A stretch of 64,000 bases of DNA from Martinezella lusitana (GCF_014207095.1 NZ_JACHBG010000002.1:186001-250000), one strand, 5' to 3'. Numbered from the stretch's first letter, positions 17,841-27,075 are shown. The notes: generated by a model from the sequence alone, not told the origin. Translations and numbers: made by a program.

Positions 17841-18674
17841 ATGCAGAATCGCGAATTCAATCCGTCTTCAGCGATCCCGCTTGAAAGATCGCATATGGGA
17901 TTCGGATTCGACAACGCTTCCAAGACTGGCGCGGGCGAGCCGGGCCAGCCTGTCATTCGCGCCTTCGTCGTCCACCTGGATCGTGCGCGTGATCGCATGC
18001 CGCAGGTCGAAAGGCTGATGGCGCAGCTTCAGGTCCCCTGCGAAATCGTTGAGGCAGTCGATGGACGGCGGCTGACCAAGGCCGAGATCGACCGGGTGTA
18101 TCGCCGCCGGCTTCATAAGCCGACCTATCCCTTCGAATTGAGCACCGGCGAGATCGCCTGCTTCCTGTCGCACCGGAAAGCGTGGGCCACCATCGTCGAG
18201 CAGGATATTGATGCGGGTCTCATCTTCGAAGACGATGTGGAGGTTGATGATCTTTTCCCGGCGGCTTTTGCGGCTGCCAAGGCTTGCCTGACGGCCGGCG
18301 CTTTCATTCGCTTTCCTTTCCGCATGGGTAAGGAACAGGGGAGAAGCGTGCTGACGCAGGGCCGGACCACTGTCATCCGTCCGGTCCGCATCGGCCTTGG
18401 CATGGTGGCGCAGCTTGTAACTCGCGAGGCGGCCGTTCGTCTGCTGGAAGCGACCGAGGCCTTCGACCGTCCGGTCGATACGTTTGTGCAGATGAGTTGG
18501 CTGACCCATGTTTCGCCGCTTGCGGTTCTGCCCGGCGGCGTTCATGAAATCTCCTCGCAGCTCGGTGGCAGCACGATCAAGAGTAGCAGGACGCTGATGG
18601 AAAGGCTTTCCAGAGAGGTGCTGCGACCGCTATACCGTACAAGAATTGCACTGCGTTCGCGCCGATCCATCTGA
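17841..18674 (+). CDS. Glycosyltransferase family 25
   Basis: 277 residues from ATG 17841 (weak GGGG site); a TTG 39 bases upstream or the ATG at 17895 are alternatives. GT25 hallmarks are the N-terminal AFVVHLDRARDRMPQV, the EAVDGR turn, LSTGEIACFLSHRKAW and the acidic metal-site motif LIFEDDVEV. The family adds galactose or glucose to lipopolysaccharide or other surface glycans in the cytoplasm. It is followed within 16 bases, or with overlap, by a polysaccharide deacetylase gene. The acceptor is unknown. Confidence 0.88.
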   Translation: MQNREFNPSSAIPLERSHMGFGFDNASKTGAGEPGQPVIRAFVVHLDRARDRMPQVERLMAQLQVPCEIVEAVDGRRLTKAEIDRVYRRRLHKPTYPFELSTGEIACFLSHRKAWATIVEQDIDAGLIFEDDVEVDDLFPAAFAAAKACLTAGAFIRFPFRMGKEQGRSVLTQGRTTVIRPVRIGLGMVAQLVTREAAVRLLEATEAFDRPVDTFVQMSWLTHVSPLAVLPGGVHEISSQLGGSTIKSSRTLMERLSREVLRPLYRTRIALRSRRSI

Positions 18675-18690
18675 CCTTGAGACCATCAAT

Positions 18691-19392
18691 TTGCCCGTTC
18701 CTATCCTCGCATATCATCAGATTGCGGTGCCGCCTTCGGGCCGGGCGCCGTTCAGAAGCATGGTCGTCCACCCCGACGCTTTCCGCAGTCAGATGAAATG
18801 GCTGAAAAGGCTCGGAATACAGGGGTTGTCGCTGCGCGAAGCGATGCCTTACGTCATGGGCGCGAAGACAGGTAAGGTCGCCGCCATCACCTTCGACGAC
18901 AGCTACCTGAACGTCTATGAGAATGCCCTGCCGGTGCTGCAGGAGCACGGCTTCACCGCAACGAATTTCGTGGTCGCCAATCAGATCGGCGGCGGCAATG
19001 TCTGGGACGTGCCGCTTGGTGTCGGACCTGCTGCTTGCATGTCAGAGGAGCAGTTGCGCCACTGGAGCAGCTTGGGGCACGAGATCGGTTCGCATACGCT
19101 CGACCATGTCCACCTGCCGCATTTGGACGAAGGGGAAGCACGTCGCCAGATCTCCCAATCACGCGGTCTGCTGGAAGATATGCTCGCTGTCGAGGTTTCG
19201 TCGTTCTGCTTTCCCTATGGCGATGAAAAGCCGCTCGATCGAAAGCTGGTCCGCGAGGCTGGCTATAGCGCGGCGACCACGACGCAGCGTGGCAGGGCAA
19301 GGCCGCACGACGATCCGTTCGGCTTACCGAGGGCGACCGTGCGACGCAACGACACCTGGCTGCAATTCGTCAGGAAATGCGTGTCCGGCTAG
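18691..19392 (+). CDS. Polysaccharide deacetylase (NodB/CE4 family)
   Basis: 233 residues if the TTG at 18691 is used. A TTG at 18646, overlapping the GT25 gene, would add 15 residues, and neither has a strong ribosome site. CE4 motifs: ILAYHQI near the start, TFDDSY (metal and catalytic Asp), SHTLDH (two His ligands) and FCFPYG. The enzyme would remove N- or O-acetyl groups from a glycan. No signal peptide is visible, so it may act on cytoplasmic intermediates. Third gene of the GT29-like/GT25 island. Confidence 0.88.
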   Translation: MPVPILAYHQIAVPPSGRAPFRSMVVHPDAFRSQMKWLKRLGIQGLSLREAMPYVMGAKTGKVAAITFDDSYLNVYENALPVLQEHGFTATNFVVANQIGGGNVWDVPLGVGPAACMSEEQLRHWSSLGHEIGSHTLDHVHLPHLDEGEARRQISQSRGLLEDMLAVEVSSFCFPYGDEKPLDRKLVREAGYSAATTTQRGRARPHDDPFGLPRATVRRNDTWLQFVRKCVSG

Positions 19393-19430
19393 TCGCCGGC
19401 CGCGCCTGCTTCCCTGTCGAACCCATCTTG

Positions 19431-19455
19431 CAGAGCGGCTGTGCCAGCCGCTCTG
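19431..19455. terminator. Strong hairpin between convergent genes
   Basis: An 11-bp perfect stem CAGAGCGGCTG/CAGCCGCTCTG with a 3-base loop, 38 bases after the deacetylase stop and 11 bases past the copC stop. There is no T run on either side, so it may be a stabiliser or weak bidirectional terminator. Confidence 0.5.
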
Positions 19456-19466
19456 GACATCTCGGA

Positions 19467-19835
19467 TCAGGGCGCGACTGTGAAGCTGTAGGTGCCGTTG
19501 GTCTTGTGGCCATCCGTCGAGAGCACGTGCCAGTCGACCGTGTATTTGCCGGGAGCGAGCTTATCGCTCACGGGAACCATCAGCGTCTTGTCACTGTCCA
19601 TCAGCGACGAGGCGCCTGTTTTCACCGCCTTCTTGTCCGGGCCGGTAACGGTCGCGCCGCTGAATTTCAGGTTGAGGCTCTCGGTAAAGGTGAGGTCGAG
19701 TTCCGCTGGCGTCTGCTTCACGGCGCTATCGGCGGCAGGCGCCGAGGATTTGAGGTGGGCATGTGCAAAGGCCTGCCCTGCAAGTGCGAGGCTGGCGGTC
19801 AGTGTGGCGAGAAGCAGCGTCTTCATCCGGGGCAT
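19467..19835 (-). CDS. copC: CopC-domain periplasmic copper protein
   Basis: 122 residues: signal peptide (1-24, cleavage after GQAFA) then a mature chain starting HAHLKSSAPAADS, the N-terminal His copper ligand of CopC. It continues with LTFTE and ends in DWHVLSTDGHKTNGTYSFTV, which supplies the second His-rich copper site. It binds copper in the periplasm. The ATG at 19835 has AAGGA 7 bases upstream. It is the last gene of a minus-strand copper group. Confidence 0.92.
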   Translation of the reverse strand: MPRMKTLLLATLTASLALAGQAFAHAHLKSSAPAADSAVKQTPAELDLTFTESLNLKFSGATVTGPDKKAVKTGASSLMDSDKTLMVPVSDKLAPGKYTVDWHVLSTDGHKTNGTYSFTVAP

Positions 19836-19931
19836 GTGGTTTTCCTTTTGGTTGTGGGTGCCGCAGGGGCTGCGGCCGGTTTGCTGGCAACTTATGTTGC
19901 CGGGGATTTGATGTGGGCGGCCGACGGCCGT

Positions 19932-20594
19932 TCATTTCAGAAGGTTGCGGATCTTTTGCAATGCGACGCCATTGTCTTCGCCATAGGCGATCAGGCCGCG
20001 AAGATTGCCGCTGGTGTCGACGAGCAGAACCGAGGCGGTGTGATCCATCGTGTAATCTCCGCCGGGAGAAGGCACCTTCTTGGCATAGATGCGCCAAGCC
20101 TTGACGGCCTTCTGCATTTCGGCGGGATCGCCGGTGATGCCAGTGATGCGATCCGTGAAGTTGCCGGTGTATTTGTGCATGACTTCAGCTGTGTCGCGTT
20201 CGGGGTTCACGGAAAAGAAATAGGCCTTCAGCCTGTCCGCCTCGGGACCGAGCGTCTTGAACCAGCCGGCCATCTCGAAGAGCGTCGTCGGGCACACATC
20301 GGGGCAATGGGTATAGCCGAAGTAGATCAGTGAAGGATGGCCCTTGAGCGTCTGTTCCGTGATCGGTTGACCGCGGTCGTCGATCAGGTTGAACGGCCCG
20401 CCCATCTGGTTCTCCGCTGCCGTTGCCGGCGGGATGAGGCTCCAGGTGAAATAGGCGATCAAGCCGCAGACGCCGAGCAGGAAGATCGTCAGGATCGCCG
20501 GGATGGACCATTCTCTGGTGAACATCGGCTTCTGACGTCTGTTGTGAAGGGAGATGCGGCTGGCGCTACGTCGTTCATTCAGCTGCGTTGGCAT
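19932..20594 (-). CDS. SCO1/SenC family copper chaperone
   Basis: 220 residues from the ATG at 20594, chosen because GGAGG lies 5 bases upstream; this makes it overlap the end of the PCuAC gene by 20 bases. A later ATG (20525) would give a more usual 197 residues. One membrane anchor (about 32-52) is followed by a thioredoxin-like domain with the copper pair in YTHCPDVCPT and the distal His in YTMDHTASVLLV. SCO proteins deliver copper to the CuA site of cytochrome oxidase. The anchor puts the domain in the periplasm. Confidence 0.92.
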   Translation of the reverse strand: MPTQLNERRSASRISLHNRRQKPMFTREWSIPAILTIFLLGVCGLIAYFTWSLIPPATAAENQMGGPFNLIDDRGQPITEQTLKGHPSLIYFGYTHCPDVCPTTLFEMAGWFKTLGPEADRLKAYFFSVNPERDTAEVMHKYTGNFTDRITGITGDPAEMQKAVKAWRIYAKKVPSPGGDYTMDHTASVLLVDTSGNLRGLIAYGEDNGVALQKIRNLLK

Positions 20595-21072
20595 GGTCGC
20601 CTCCATTGTCGGCCTTCTTGGCAATCGCCGACCCGACGGCGAAGTCGACATCGATCGATCCGGCCTTTTCGAAGGTCAATCTCGCCCGGATCGTCTCGCC
20701 CTGCTTGAAGGGGTCGATGACATCCATGAACATGACATGGTAGCTGCCGGGCTTCAGCTGGACGCTCTTGCCAGCCGGGAGAGCCAAGCCGCTTTCGAGC
20801 TTGCGCATCACCATGACGTCCTTGTCCATTTTCATTTCATGGATCTCGACCTTGGCTGCTCTCGATGATGTTGCGGAGATCAATCGGTCGTCGGTCTTGC
20901 CGCTATTGGTGATGGTCATATAGCCCCCGCCGACCTCGGCGCCCGGCACCATGGCGCGGGCGTAGGGGTTGGCGATCTTGAGGCTTCCAAGCGTTATGTC
21001 GGCGGCGCAAGCCAGCCCCGGAGCAGCGACGCAGAGGCTGGCGGCAACGAAAGAGCTGATAAAATGGTTCAT
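20575..21072 (-). CDS. PCuAC-type periplasmic copper chaperone
   Basis: 165 residues from ATG 21072 (AGAGGA upstream). Signal peptide (1-23, ACA|ADI), then the PCuAC domain with the copper motif spread over EIHEMKMDKDVMVM and YHVMFMD (His/Met ligands). The C-terminus carries a short charged tail with two His residues. It works with SCO proteins in loading CuA of cytochrome oxidase; the two genes overlap here. Confidence 0.92.
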   Translation of the reverse strand: MNHFISSFVAASLCVAAPGLACAADITLGSLKIANPYARAMVPGAEVGGGYMTITNSGKTDDRLISATSSRAAKVEIHEMKMDKDVMVMRKLESGLALPAGKSVQLKPGSYHVMFMDVIDPFKQGETIRARLTFEKAGSIDVDFAVGSAIAKKADNGGDHANAAE

Positions 21073-21128
21073 GATCGGTTTCCTCTGGAGATCTGGGTGC
21101 TGCGCGGCAGATGCTGCCGCGCCGCCTT

Positions 21129-22502
21129 TCATGAGAAGAACCGCTTCAGCGGCGGTACGAAACGAAGGATGGTCTGGTCGAGCAGCAGCATCACCACGAT
21201 GGCGAAACCGGTCAGCGGAAAGGCCGCGCCGAAGACGATCGCGATCAGCCACAGGCCGATATAGACGGACCTCTGCGGTGGCATGGGCGGCACGCCGAGG
21301 CGGCCGGTCGGCCGGCGCTTCCACCACATCATGACGGCGGTGATGCAACTGAGGATGATGGCAAGGCAGGTCGCCAGCATCAGCAACTGGTTGAAGAGGC
21401 CCCATTCCTGTCCCTGATGGACGTTGATGCCCCATTCGATCGCCTTGCCGAGCGCCGGATATTGATCGAAGGAAATATCGACCAGCGGTTTGCCGGAGTA
21501 CTGGTCGATATGAACGGTGCGCTCCTTGCCGAGATCACCGAAGTAATGGCTGGCGGTGTAGACGCCCGTCTCGTTGGTCGGGATTGCCAGATCTGCGCCG
21601 GCGATCATTCCCAATCCGTGCATGATGTTGACGGCTTCATTCAGGCCGATCGGCCGGGCCGATTGAACTGAAGCCGTGTTGGAAAGCGGAACGGGAGCGT
21701 TCTCGACGATCCAGCCGGCGCGGCTGACGACATCCTGTGTCACCTTCGTCGATTTCGGAACGTCGTCCCAGACCGCCGCCGGCGTTCCCAAGTCGTTTGC
21801 CGTCAGCCAGGCGTTGACATTGGCGCCCCAATAGCCGGACCAGGGCATGCCCGTGAATGCCAGGAAGAAAATGAGGATGCCGGCGATCGCGCCGGTCACG
21901 GCATGCAGATCGCGCCAGAAGACGCGGCGGGATGGAGTGCCGCGAACCGTCAGCACGCCGCCCGTCTGGCGCCGCGGCCACCAGAGATAGATGCCGGTCA
22001 CAACAAGCATCAGGGCGAAGCCGCCGACGATTTCGATGATGCGGTTGGTCCAGGTGCCGAAATATTCGAGACTGTGGATGCGTTTGACGACCCAGCTGAA
22101 CTCCTGCTTGGAGCCGACCGAGCCGAGCACCTCGCCATTGTGCGGATTGACGTAGACGAGCGTCGATTGGCCCGCCTTCGACACCGTTACCATGGCGGAG
22201 CGGTCTCCCGCGGCAGCCTCGCGATAGGATGTCGCTTTGGCGCCCGGCATTGCCGCCAGCGCCGCGTCGACGATCTTCTGCGGCGGGAGCGTGGAGCCGG
22301 TGTCGGCGACGATGTGGCGATGAGCATAGAAGGTGTCGGCGATCTGATCCTTGAAAAGATAGATGGACCCGGTGATCGCCAGATTGAGCAGGAAGGGAAT
22401 GACAAGCAGACCGGCGAAGAAATGCCAGCGCCAGATCGCGCGATAGAGTGAGATATTGTCGGCTGCGACGGCACTCGGCTCGGTCGCGGTGAAGGCAGAC
22501 AT
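21129..22502 (-). CDS. PepSY-associated membrane protein
   Basis: 457 residues from ATG 22502 (GGGGAG upstream); the open frame further upstream is not coding. Four membrane segments in the pattern of PepSY_TM proteins: about 25-45, 150-180, 205-225, and a C-terminal pair after WWKRRPTG. Two periplasmic PepSY regions lie between them, with conserved RRIHS-type His (VVKRIHSLEYFG). Such proteins are linked to iron or copper reduction and uptake. Position inside a copper group suggests a role in periplasmic copper handling; the activity is not proven. Confidence 0.9.
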   Translation of the reverse strand: MSAFTATEPSAVAADNISLYRAIWRWHFFAGLLVIPFLLNLAITGSIYLFKDQIADTFYAHRHIVADTGSTLPPQKIVDAALAAMPGAKATSYREAAAGDRSAMVTVSKAGQSTLVYVNPHNGEVLGSVGSKQEFSWVVKRIHSLEYFGTWTNRIIEIVGGFALMLVVTGIYLWWPRRQTGGVLTVRGTPSRRVFWRDLHAVTGAIAGILIFFLAFTGMPWSGYWGANVNAWLTANDLGTPAAVWDDVPKSTKVTQDVVSRAGWIVENAPVPLSNTASVQSARPIGLNEAVNIMHGLGMIAGADLAIPTNETGVYTASHYFGDLGKERTVHIDQYSGKPLVDISFDQYPALGKAIEWGINVHQGQEWGLFNQLLMLATCLAIILSCITAVMMWWKRRPTGRLGVPPMPPQRSVYIGLWLIAIVFGAAFPLTGFAIVVMLLLDQTILRFVPPLKRFFS

Positions 22503-22599
22503 GGGGGACTCCCCGAAGAGGCGGCGGCGCGGAATGATCCAGTCTGAGAGAGGAATGCCTGTCTGCGGGGGAGACGCGACCGCTCCGGTCACTGCCCAT

Positions 22600-22655
22600 G
22601 CCGATGTCACCTTAGGAGCCGCTATGAGCGCTCCATTAAGCTTTAAGACATCGGC
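22600..22655. promoter_or_regulatory. Structured two-tier inverted repeat upstream of the PepSY gene
   Basis: Outer arms GCCGATGTC/GACATCGGC (22600-22608, 22647-22655) are perfect over 9 bp. Inside is a second stem GGAGC-C-GCT with AGC-GCTCC (22615-22634) and a 3-base loop. It sits about 100 bases before the PepSY start. It could be a cis-acting RNA structure or an intergenic repeat. I cannot match it to a known riboswitch. Confidence 0.4.
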
Positions 22656-22752
22656 GCGAGGGACACCTTACCCGCAGCCGGCACGATTGCTCTCGTGCAT
22701 GGTCCGGCCGCCATTGACGACAAGCGTCACGACATGGGCCGGGACGCAGGGT

Positions 22753-23169
22753 TCAGGCAAAGCTTCGCAGGGTGGGAGGAGCGCGTGGGCCGCTATTGGG
22801 CGGATAAAGCTGGCGGTGGAATGCTTCGTTCTTGGCAACGACGACATCGTCACGGACAAAGGCGAGATGCTCGCAGATGTCCGTCGGCGGGGCAGGGAGC
22901 AGGGCGGCTGCGGAAATGCGGCATGCTTCGCATCCCGGCATATAGGCCTTGCTGTGCTCCTTGCCGCCAAGCGTCCTTTCGGTGACGCAGATGATCGGCA
23001 GTGTTCCATCCGGCAGGCGGTATTGAGCGAGTTCGAACGGGGTGGGTTCGGCTGCTGCCGAAACGGCGGGGCGGTGGGCAAAGCCGACGGACAGCAGAGC
23101 GACGGCGCATAGAATGCGCACCAGCCACTGCGTTGTCCCAAAGGTTCGCTTCCGCACGTTTGCCCCCAT
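22753..23169 (-). CDS. DUF2946 family protein
   Basis: 138 residues from ATG 23169; a TTG 15 bases earlier is possible. One N-terminal hydrophobic segment (about 13-33) could be a signal peptide. The CEACRISAAALLPAPP motif and the arginine/proline-rich C-terminus (PRAPP) are typical of DUF2946, short proteins often found beside copper and TonB genes. It would be the first gene of the copper group, but a 250-base gap separates it from the PepSY gene. Confidence 0.75.
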   Translation of the reverse strand: MGANVRKRTFGTTQWLVRILCAVALLSVGFAHRPAVSAAAEPTPFELAQYRLPDGTLPIICVTERTLGGKEHSKAYMPGCEACRISAAALLPAPPTDICEHLAFVRDDVVVAKNEAFHRQLYPPNSGPRAPPTLRSFA

Positions 23170-23304
23170 TATTGTCCAAAGCAACTACGACATTCGCAGC
23201 CGCATCTCAATGCGGCAATTTGGTATGCGCAGCCGCAGTGCCGTTTACATGGCGCGCGAAGGTCAGTTACAGATCGTCAGGCGCGTGTGCGAAAAGGAAA
23301 TGGA

Positions 23305-24567
23305 ATGCCCAGCGTATCCTGGAGGGGCGGCGAAGTTGACGTCGCCGTGATTGGCGCCGGCGCTGCCGGTGTCGGTGCTGCCCGGCGCCTGCAGTTGCTC
23401 CGGCCCGACCTTTCCATCGTGCTGCTCGAAGCTTCCGATCGTGTCGGTGGGCGGGCGCGAACGGTCCATCCCTTCGGTGCGAATGGCGCGGCACTCGATC
23501 TCGGCTGCGGCTGGCTGCACGGCGCGCGCGGCAATCCCTGGACGAAGATTACCGAAGAGATCGGCCTGACGGTCGATCGCACGCCAGCGCCTTGGAGCGA
23601 CGGCGGACGGCAATTCGAACGCAACGACCCTGATATGAAGGCGGCCGCAAGCGCGGTGGCTGACTTTTTCGAGCGGGTCGACGCCTATGATGGAGCTGGC
23701 GACACCGATCTCTCGGCCATGTTGCCCGCGGACGAACCGTGGTGCGAAAGGATCTACGCCGTCGGCGCATTCATGACTGGTGCGGAATTACCCAAGTCTT
23801 CGGTCATCGATCTTGGCCGCTATGACCCCGGTCCCGGCCCGGACTGGCGCGTCCGTGAAGGCTACGGCACGCTTGTCGCCACATATGGTCTGCCGGTGCC
23901 GACCATTCTTGGCGTTGAGGTCAACCGGATCGACCATAGCGGCGCGGATCGTCTTGTCATTTCGACAAGCAAGGGTGAGCTTAAGGCAAGGGCGGTTGTT
24001 GTCTCCGTCTCCACCAATGTCCTTGCCGCAGAGCGGATCGCCTTCTGGCCGCCGCTGCCGGAGAAGATCGAGGCTGCTTCGCGTTTGCCTCTCGGGCTGG
24101 CCAACAAGCTTTTCATCCAGACCTCCGAGCCCGGCATGTTCCCCGAGGATACGCATGTCATGGGGTCGCGGCAGGATCGCCGTACAGGCGCCTATCAGCT
24201 GCGGCCGTTCGGCGCGCCTGTTATCGAGGCCTATTTCGCCGGGGATCTTGCGCTCGATCTCGAACGGCAAGGCAGAGAAGCAGCCTTTGACTTTTCGGTG
24301 GAACAGCTTAAGCGCGTCTTCGGTGGGGGTATCGGAGCGAAACTTTCGCCTCTCGTCGCGTCTGCCTGGGCGAGCGAGCCTTTTGTCGGCGGGTCCTATT
24401 CCTACGCTGTTCCCGGTGCCTCCGACCTGCGCGGCGTGTTGGCCGCGCCCCATAATGATCGCCTTTTCTTTGCCGGGGAAGCTTGTTCGCGGGCTCGATA
24501 CTCGACGGCGCACGGTGCTTACGAGAGCGGCGCTCTGGCGGCGGAAGCGGTGGCGAGGGCGCTGTGA
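23305..24567 (+). CDS. FAD-dependent amine oxidase-type flavoprotein
   Basis: 420 residues from ATG 23305 (AAAGGAA upstream). The N-terminal FAD motif VIGAGAAGVGAARRLQ is followed by LLEASDRVGGRARTV, both typical of the monoamine/polyamine oxidase superfamily. A second cofactor region lies at the C-terminus (LFFAGEACS, then YESGALAAEAVARAL). The substrate is not identifiable; polyamines or other amines are the likely class. It stands alone, divergent from the DUF2946 gene, with little space for a shared promoter. Confidence 0.88.
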   Translation: MPSVSWRGGEVDVAVIGAGAAGVGAARRLQLLRPDLSIVLLEASDRVGGRARTVHPFGANGAALDLGCGWLHGARGNPWTKITEEIGLTVDRTPAPWSDGGRQFERNDPDMKAAASAVADFFERVDAYDGAGDTDLSAMLPADEPWCERIYAVGAFMTGAELPKSSVIDLGRYDPGPGPDWRVREGYGTLVATYGLPVPTILGVEVNRIDHSGADRLVISTSKGELKARAVVVSVSTNVLAAERIAFWPPLPEKIEAASRLPLGLANKLFIQTSEPGMFPEDTHVMGSRQDRRTGAYQLRPFGAPVIEAYFAGDLALDLERQGREAAFDFSVEQLKRVFGGGIGAKLSPLVASAWASEPFVGGSYSYAVPGASDLRGVLAAPHNDRLFFAGEACSRARYSTAHGAYESGALAAEAVARAL

Positions 24568-24758
24568 TATGGGGCTGACGGAAGGCGTGACAGGCTGATG
24601 GGCGAAAAATAGCGATTCCGGTCGAAAATTTATCTAAAGCGCTCTTAAACTTGCGCGGCAACAGGCGTAAACGCAATCAAATACCACCCGATTTGGTTTA
24701 ATTCTTCTTTCGGGAGATCGGCGGCCCAAGCCGCAACAAATGAAGCATTGGAGGAGCC

Positions 24759-25856
24759 ATGAGTAACGGCGACGCACTTACGTTCGACATTCAGAAAAAT
24801 TCGAGCCCCGCAACGGCCAGCGAGCGTGAAGCCCTGCTGCAGAACCCGGGCTTTGGCCGCGTATTCACCGATCACATGGTGACGATCCGCTATTCGCAGG
24901 ATCGCGGCTGGCATGGCGCCAAGATCGAGGCGCGCAAGGCGCTGGCTCTCGATCCGGCGACCGTGGTGCTCCACTATGCGCAGGAAATCTTCGAAGGCAT
25001 GAAGGCCTACCACCTGCCTGACGGCGGGGCAGCGCTCTTCCGCCCGACCGCCAACGCGCAGCGCTTCCACAATTCGGCCGAGCGTCTGGCCATGCCGCCG
25101 CTGCCGGAAAAGGTCTTCGTCGAATCCGTCCGCGAACTGGTCAAGATCGATCGCGAGTGGATCCCGACCGCCGAGGGGGCATCGCTCTATCTTCGCCCGT
25201 TCATGATCGGTTCGGAATCCGCGCTCGGCACCCGGCCGGCCACGGACTACCTTTTCTGCGTCATAGCTTCGCCGGTTGCCTCTTATTTCAAGGGCGGCGC
25301 ATCGGCTGTCACGCTCTGGGTTTCGGAGAATTATACCCGCGCGGCTCCCGGCGGCACCGGTGCAGCCAAGTGCGGCGGCAACTATGCTGCAAGCCTTTCC
25401 GCGCTCGCCGAAGGCCAGCGTGAAGGCTGCGATCAGGTCGTGTTCCTCGATGCCGTCGAAAAGCGCTGGATCGAAGAGCTTGGCGGCATGAACATCTTCT
25501 TCGTTTTCGACGACGGCTCGCTGCAGACGCCGCCGCTGACGGGCACCATCCTGCCGGGCATCACTCGCGACTCGCTGATCAAGCTCGGACGCGACATGGG
25601 CCTCACGGTTCGCGAAGAGCCCTATTCGATCGAGCAGTGGCAGGCCGATGCTCAGAGTGGGCGCCTGCGCGAATCCTTCGCCTGCGGTACTGCGGCAGTC
25701 GTTACGCCGATCGGCAAGGTGAAGGGCCGCAAGCACAATTTCACGATCGGCGATGGCAATGCCGGGGCTACAACGCTCCGTCTGAAGGCCGCGCTGACCG
25801 ATATCCAGTTCGGCCGTGCGCCGGACAAGAACGAGTGGCTGGACCGCCTGTTCTAA
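24759..25856 (+). CDS. ilvE: Branched-chain amino acid aminotransferase
   Basis: 365 residues, a class IV PLP aminotransferase of the longer (about 360-residue) type. Visible motifs: VLHYAQEIFEGMKAY, YLRPFMIGSE, the PLP lysine in GAAKCGGNYAASL, and ELGGMNIFFVF. It makes or breaks down leucine, isoleucine and valine. GGAGG lies 6 bases before the ATG. The upstream gap of about 190 bases is A+T-rich and likely carries the promoter. Confidence 0.96.
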   Translation: MSNGDALTFDIQKNSSPATASEREALLQNPGFGRVFTDHMVTIRYSQDRGWHGAKIEARKALALDPATVVLHYAQEIFEGMKAYHLPDGGAALFRPTANAQRFHNSAERLAMPPLPEKVFVESVRELVKIDREWIPTAEGASLYLRPFMIGSESALGTRPATDYLFCVIASPVASYFKGGASAVTLWVSENYTRAAPGGTGAAKCGGNYAASLSALAEGQREGCDQVVFLDAVEKRWIEELGGMNIFFVFDDGSLQTPPLTGTILPGITRDSLIKLGRDMGLTVREEPYSIEQWQADAQSGRLRESFACGTAAVVTPIGKVKGRKHNFTIGDGNAGATTLRLKAALTDIQFGRAPDKNEWLDRLF

Positions 25857-25989
25857 GCGGAAAGTCCTTGATCCGCGTCAGTTTGACCGGAGCTCGATAG
25901 ACATCCGGCGGGAACTCAAAAGGGGTCCTCCCGCCGGGCGCTGACATCTGAGATCGCATAGTTACCCGAAAACCATCGGAGTTGTTGTG

Positions 25990-26913
25990 ATGACCAACGT
26001 CAGTGAACGTCCCGGCGGCGAGCCGGGCGAGGAGATCGGCTTTGTCGGTCTCGGCGTCATGGGCCAGCCTATGGCCCTCAATCTTGCAAGAGCGGGCACG
26101 AAGCTCGTCGTTTGGAACCGGTCGCCGGAAGCGACGAACCCGTTGCGCGAGGCTGGCGCCAGGGTCGCGGGAAGCGTCGAGGAAGTATTCGAGCGCGCCC
26201 GTATCGTCATCCTGATGCTTGTCAACGAAACGGTGCTGGACGCCGTTTTGCAGCGCGGAGAGCCGGGTTTCGCGAATCTGGTTGCCGGGCATATCGTGGT
26301 CTCGATGGGATCCAACCCGCCCGAATACTCACGCGGACTTGCTGCCGATATTCTTGCTGCCGGTGGTCGCTATGTCGAAGCGCCGGTTTCGGGCTCCAGG
26401 AAGCCAGCCGAGACGGCGCAGCTCGTCGCATTGCTGGGTGGTGATGCCGAGACGGTCGAAGAGGTCAGGCTGCTGCTTGTGCCGATGTGCCGCGAAACGA
26501 TCCTGTGCGGTCCGGTCGGCAATGCGCTGCTGATGAAGCTGGCGGTCAATCTCTATCTCTGCACGATGCTGGCCGGGCTTGCCGAGGCGTCGCATTTTGC
26601 CGAGCGGAACGGGCTCGATCTTTCGACTTTCCAGGCCGCTATCGGCTCCGGGCCTATGGCCAGCGATCTGACCCGCGTGAAAATTCCGAAGCTTGTCGCT
26701 CGGGATTTTTCAGTGCAGGCGGCGACTGCCGACGCATTCAACAGCACAAATCTGATCGCGCAGGCCGCCCTAACCGCCGGGACGGCATCGCCGCTGCTCG
26801 ACCTGTGCCGGACGCTTTACGGAGAAAGCGTCGAACTCGGCAATGGCCGGCTCGACATGATATCGGTGGTTGCGGCGATCGAGGCACGCACCGTGGCGCT
26901 TGGTCGCTCCTGA
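25990..26913 (+). CDS. NAD(P)-dependent beta-hydroxyacid dehydrogenase-type oxidoreductase
   Basis: 307 residues. The start is ATG 25990, with a GTG just before it at 25987; CGGAG lies upstream. The Rossmann motif GFVGLGVMGQPMALNLARAG, the substrate motif APVSGSRKPAE and the catalytic-lysine region NALLMKLAVN define the 3-hydroxyisobutyrate dehydrogenase/glyoxylate reductase family. Substrate is not determined. It follows ilvE on the same strand after about 130 bases, so a separate promoter is likely. Confidence 0.9.
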   Translation: MTNVSERPGGEPGEEIGFVGLGVMGQPMALNLARAGTKLVVWNRSPEATNPLREAGARVAGSVEEVFERARIVILMLVNETVLDAVLQRGEPGFANLVAGHIVVSMGSNPPEYSRGLAADILAAGGRYVEAPVSGSRKPAETAQLVALLGGDAETVEEVRLLLVPMCRETILCGPVGNALLMKLAVNLYLCTMLAGLAEASHFAERNGLDLSTFQAAIGSGPMASDLTRVKIPKLVARDFSVQAATADAFNSTNLIAQAALTAGTASPLLDLCRTLYGESVELGNGRLDMISVVAAIEARTVALGRS

Positions 26914-27075
26914 CGCGGGTGAACGCGTTGCGGAATCTGTAACCTATTATAAATGCTCGTTTTTCGTAGTTTTCGGACAGAGAGGTGCCTTGCCCATATC
27001 CTGAAATTGCTTTGGCAAACCGGCGGGCAGCGCCTATGTTGAGTTGAGATTCAAACAGACATTCCTGAAAGGAAC

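Noticed and set aside
22503..22752. Cobalamin or other known riboswitch before the PepSY gene
   Set aside because: There are stems, but I could not place the conserved box sequences of known riboswitch classes in the right order.
22668..23141. 157-codon frame overlapping the DUF2946 gene on the same strand
   Set aside because: The overlapping frame 22753-23169 carries the DUF2946 CEACR motif, a better start and a signal-like segment.
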